DNA of 8,098 nucleotides, taken from contig JAFGJR010000222.1 of NCBI GenBank assembly GCA_016928975.1, positions 1 through 8,098 of the forward strand, in the 5' to 3' direction. Shown in pieces: positions 6,325 through 8,098 of the stretch; positions within the stretch are counted from its first letter, which is position 1, and every line of letters begins with the position of its first letter. Below the pieces are notes generated by a model that saw only the letters and a program-made list of their open reading frames with translations, was not told the origin of the DNA and searched no databases. Origin of the DNA: Sedimentisphaerales bacterium. Its GTDB lineage: Bacteria > Planctomycetota > Phycisphaerae > Sedimentisphaerales > SG8-4. A program made the position numbers and the translations under genes.

Positions 6325-6813
6325 ATGAGGGCTGCTGCGATGGCATCGAAAGCGGCAACGGTGTACACATTCAAGGTCGCCCTGGCCGGCCACAAGAGCA
6401 TCTGGCGGCGGATCGCGGTGCGCGGCAACCAGACACTGGACCACCTGCACGAGGTCATCTTCGCCGCCTTCAACCGCTAGGATGAGCATCTGTACTCGTT
6501 CTACTTCGCCCGGCCGGGCCAGCGCGGACGAGCCGCGCTTCGTGACGCCGTCGAATACACCCATCCGTATGCGCCGGGCGGACCTTTCGGGGACGATGAG
6601 AGGAAGGACGCTTGAAAGGCGAAGCTGGAGGCACTGGGCTTGCGGGCGGGACAGCAGTTCCGCTACCTGTTCGATTTCGGCGACAGTTGGTGGCACGACA
6701 TTACCGTCGAGAAGATCGACAACGCTGGCAAGCCGGGCAAATACCCTCGGGTGATCGAAAAACACGGCACCTCGCCGCCGCAGTATCCTGACGTTGATGA
6801 GGAGGAGGGTTGA
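6325..6813 (+). pseudogene. Plasmid pRiA4b ORF-3-like (IS1096 passenger-type) protein, two in-frame stops
   Basis: In one continuous frame the sequence matches the PRiA4_ORF3 family: VYTFKVALAGHKSIWRRIAV, then LDHLHEVIFAAFNR, a TAG at 6478-6480, DEHLYSFYFARPG and PYAPGGPFGDDERKDA, a TGA at 6613-6615, then KAKLEALGLRAGQQFRYLFD and FGDSWWHDITVEKI, ending at the TGA at 6811-6813. Family signatures (DEHLYSFYF, YLFDFGD-WWH) lie on both sides of the stops and the frame never shifts, so two separate nonsense changes interrupt an otherwise full-length gene. TAG and TGA are also the normal stops of the V4R, phosphatase and kinase genes here, so general recoding is unlikely. Possible starts are the ATG at 6325 (GAGAGG at 6309-6314) or at 6340. 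The family is common on plasmids and next to mobile elements; its biochemical function is not established. Confidence 0.85.
6801..6809 (+). promoter_or_regulatory. Strong ribosome binding site embedded in the pseudogene 3' end
   Basis: GGAGGAGGG lies inside the last Glu/Gly codons of the pRiA4b-like frame and 6 nt before the ATG at 6816. That spacing favours ATG 6816 over the TTG at 6810, which directly abuts the purine run. Confidence 0.6.
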
Positions 6814-6815
6814 GC

Positions 6816-7091
6816 ATGCCGATTCGGATCAAACGGGGCGAAACGCTACCATTGCTGCTTACGCCCGCCGAGCGCGATGCAGTCGTGAAGGAGGTCATGC
6901 CGCCAACGCTGGAGGACAAGCTGCAGTTGGGGGTGGCGAAGGATGGCGAGGTGGAGTTCCAGTTGACGCTCGACGAGCTGGAGGACTTGCAGGGGTGGGT
7001 CGCGGCGACGGCCAATCATACGAAGAAGAAGCGGCTCGGTGCCCTGCTGGACGAGGTGTTTCTGAAGATCGACTCGCTGTTGACGTGCTAG
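6816..7091 (+). CDS. Small conserved hypothetical protein, partner of pRiA4b ORF-3-like genes
   Basis: A 91-residue intact gene starting 2 nt after the stop of the pRiA4b-like frame, an arrangement implying translational coupling with the intact ancestor. The middle (about 31-45) is acidic. The C-terminal half carries QLTLDELEDLQGWVAATANH (49-68), then TKKKRLGALLDEVFLKIDSLL, predicted as amphipathic helices. From memory, small proteins with an 'LTLDEL-DL-G-VAAEANHT' stretch are found beside pRiA4b ORF-3-like genes, especially in planctomycetes, which supports a paired unit. No enzyme motif, signal peptide or membrane span is visible, so it is probably cytoplasmic and may be a protein-binding partner. 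Function unknown. Confidence 0.8.
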   Translation: MPIRIKRGETLPLLLTPAERDAVVKEVMPPTLEDKLQLGVAKDGEVEFQLTLDELEDLQGWVAATANHTKKKRLGALLDEVFLKIDSLLTC

Positions 7092-7140
7092 ACCGATCAG
7101 TGATTCAACATGAGCAGCAAAGGACGAGCCGGAGGGTGCT

Positions 7141-8013
7141 GTGGAACAAGCGATACGTGACCTGCTGCGGGCGGTGCCGGAGACATGGGGCGAGTATGAC
7201 CCTGACGGCTTGACGGAGCTCCAATCGCGGGCGCTGTTCTTGCTGGTGGCCGCCGGGATGGTGGAACGGCGTACCACGTTTCGGTTGCGGCTGTTCGGGC
7301 ATCCCGTTGCGGCGGAAGCGACCATCACGGTAACGGGCGAGTATGGCGCCGTGGAAGCCCTGGAACGGCTGGCCGCCGGTGTGTGGGAGGAATGGCGCGA
7401 CGCCTACGAGAAGCGGTGTGCCGGCGAGCTGAAAAAGGCGCCCGCGTTTCATTGTGAGCGCATCGGCCGCGAGCAATGGCGACTGACGGCCGAAGGTATC
7501 CAGGGGCGGCAAGATGTGGATGCCGGCGAACTCAAGATGGTCCTGGACTTCGTCCTGAGGCACGGATTCTTCGACGGGGCGCCCCGCCTGATGCCCGATG
7601 GCCGGATAACCCGACGCGAGCCGGTACGCGGCAGGGGCGCCTTGGAGCGAGTGGAGTTGGTGAAGACCCCGGCCGGGCCGGCTGGAGTGAACATCACGAA
7701 TTGGGAAGCCGGCGGCCAAGCCTTTGCCGATGCGTTCGCGGCGGCCTTCGTGATGTTACAACAGAAGGCCTCTTCAGCAACGCCGAAGGCAGCGCCGGCC
7801 TACACCGTGGCGGCGGTGCTGGAGATGGCCGGCCTGAGCAGTACCACACTGAATCGCTACGCAAAACTGGCTGGCATCAAGACACCCCAGCGCGGCAAGC
7901 GTAATCATCGATACGACGCCGACGAAGTGCGAGCGACACTGAAAGCGATCATCGAAAACACCAGTGATCGTGCGATGAAGGAACGCCGCCGGGCCGCACT
8001 GGCGAACCTGTAG
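7141..8013 (+). CDS. Uncharacterised protein with C-terminal MerR-like helix-turn-helix
   Basis: 290 residues from a GTG start, with GGAGGG (7131-7136) 4 nt upstream. The ATG at 7110 is in another frame and soon stops. The N-terminal part (about 24-70, LTELQSRALFLLVAAGMVER then FGHPVAAEATITVTGEYG) looks like a winged-helix fold, and WRLTAEG (113-119) may be a second wing-like segment. Residues 206-220 form an Ala/Ser/Pro linker. The C-terminus (221-271) reads TVAAVLEMAGLSSTTLNRYA, then RNHRYDADEV (254-263), as in MerR/excisionase-type helix-turn-helix proteins where a small basic wing follows the recognition helix. The tail is basic (MKERRRAALANL). Similar N-termini are recalled from unannotated planctomycete genes. 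It sits 49 nt after the small gene, on the same strand. A DNA-binding role is likely for the C-terminus; the target is unknown, though the palindrome at 6249-6268 is a candidate. Confidence 0.8.
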   Translation: MEQAIRDLLRAVPETWGEYDPDGLTELQSRALFLLVAAGMVERRTTFRLRLFGHPVAAEATITVTGEYGAVEALERLAAGVWEEWRDAYEKRCAGELKKAPAFHCERIGREQWRLTAEGIQGRQDVDAGELKMVLDFVLRHGFFDGAPRLMPDGRITRREPVRGRGALERVELVKTPAGPAGVNITNWEAGGQAFADAFAAAFVMLQQKASSATPKAAPAYTVAAVLEMAGLSSTTLNRYAKLAGIKTPQRGKRNHRYDADEVRATLKAIIENTSDRAMKERRRAALANL

Positions 8014-8045
8014 AAATCAAGCCCAAATCCAACGGAAACCCACAA

Positions 8046-8091
8046 ACCCAAAGCCCACGGAAGGACCGTTCTGACTCAGCTGGTTTTGGGT
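8046..8091 (+). repeat. Weak inverted repeat in the A/C-rich 3' end
   Basis: ACCCAAA (8046-8052) can pair with TTTGGGT (8085-8091) around a 32-nt loop that itself holds ACGG/CCGT (8057-8060 with 8066-8069). The surrounding 8014-8060 stretch is unusually rich in A and C, with repeated CCCAAA and AACCC units. It could be a transcript end or the edge of a mobile block, but the right boundary is outside the window. Confidence 0.25.
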
Positions 8092-8098
8092 AAGTAAC

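Noticed and set aside
6613..6615. TGA as selenocysteine in the pRiA4b-like gene
   Set aside because: A second stop (TAG) interrupts the same gene, the family does not normally carry selenocysteine there, and no SECIS-like stem was identified just downstream.
6088..6765. 225-codon minus-strand frame across the spacer and pRiA4b-like region
   Set aside because: The opposite strand carries clear PRiA4_ORF3 motifs; this frame has no recognisable domain and no credible start signal.
8014..8098. Integron attC site or CRISPR repeats at the right end
   Set aside because: No RYYYAAC/GTTRRRY core pair and no regularly spaced identical repeats were seen; only a weak inverted repeat and A/C-rich sequence.

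Overview
The window is a GC-rich bacterial stretch in which every supported gene lies on the + strand. The best guess is Planctomycetota, with Acidobacteriota as the alternative. This rests on the very large membrane-bound Ser/Thr kinase with a short acidic helical N-terminal leader, the V4R and PP2C signalling genes, and a short GG/Cys-containing exported-looking peptide. It is inferred from protein style only; no rRNA or other taxonomic marker is present.

Positions 1-3022 hold a conserved protein of unknown function cut by the left edge (1-930), then a tight pair: a free-standing V4R-domain sensor (1014-1541) and, 10 nt later, a soluble HAMP-like/SpoIIE-type serine phosphatase (1552-2751). 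A small 74-residue protein with one hydrophobic segment follows (2798-3022), with a good ribosome binding site. A 249-nt non-coding leader (3023-3271) carries a perfect 10-bp hairpin.

Positions 3272-6103 encode a 943-residue Ser/Thr kinase. It has a cytoplasmic Hanks-type kinase domain with all catalytic motifs, one membrane span, a domain of about 230 residues predicted outside the membrane, and a polytopic C-terminal domain of about nine more hydrophobic segments. With the upstream phosphatase this gives a writer and an eraser of Ser/Thr phosphorylation plus a small-molecule-type sensor in one 5-kb cluster. That they share a substrate is inference.

Positions 6104-8098 look like an accessory block. 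A 221-nt spacer contains a perfect 20-bp palindrome (CATCACCCC-TT-GGGGTGATG) placed at the -35 region of a possible promoter. Next comes a plasmid pRiA4b ORF-3-like (IS1096 passenger-type) gene interrupted by two separate in-frame stop codons but otherwise collinear. After it are an intact 91-residue protein whose ribosome binding site lies inside the broken gene, and a 290-residue uncharacterised protein with a MerR-like DNA-binding C-terminus. The last 85 bases are non-coding and A/C-rich.

No CRISPR array, tRNA, rRNA, complete insertion sequence or toxin-antitoxin pair was seen. The items most worth a second look are the V4R-phosphatase pair, the polytopic kinase, the doubly interrupted pRiA4b-like gene and the two strong inverted repeats.
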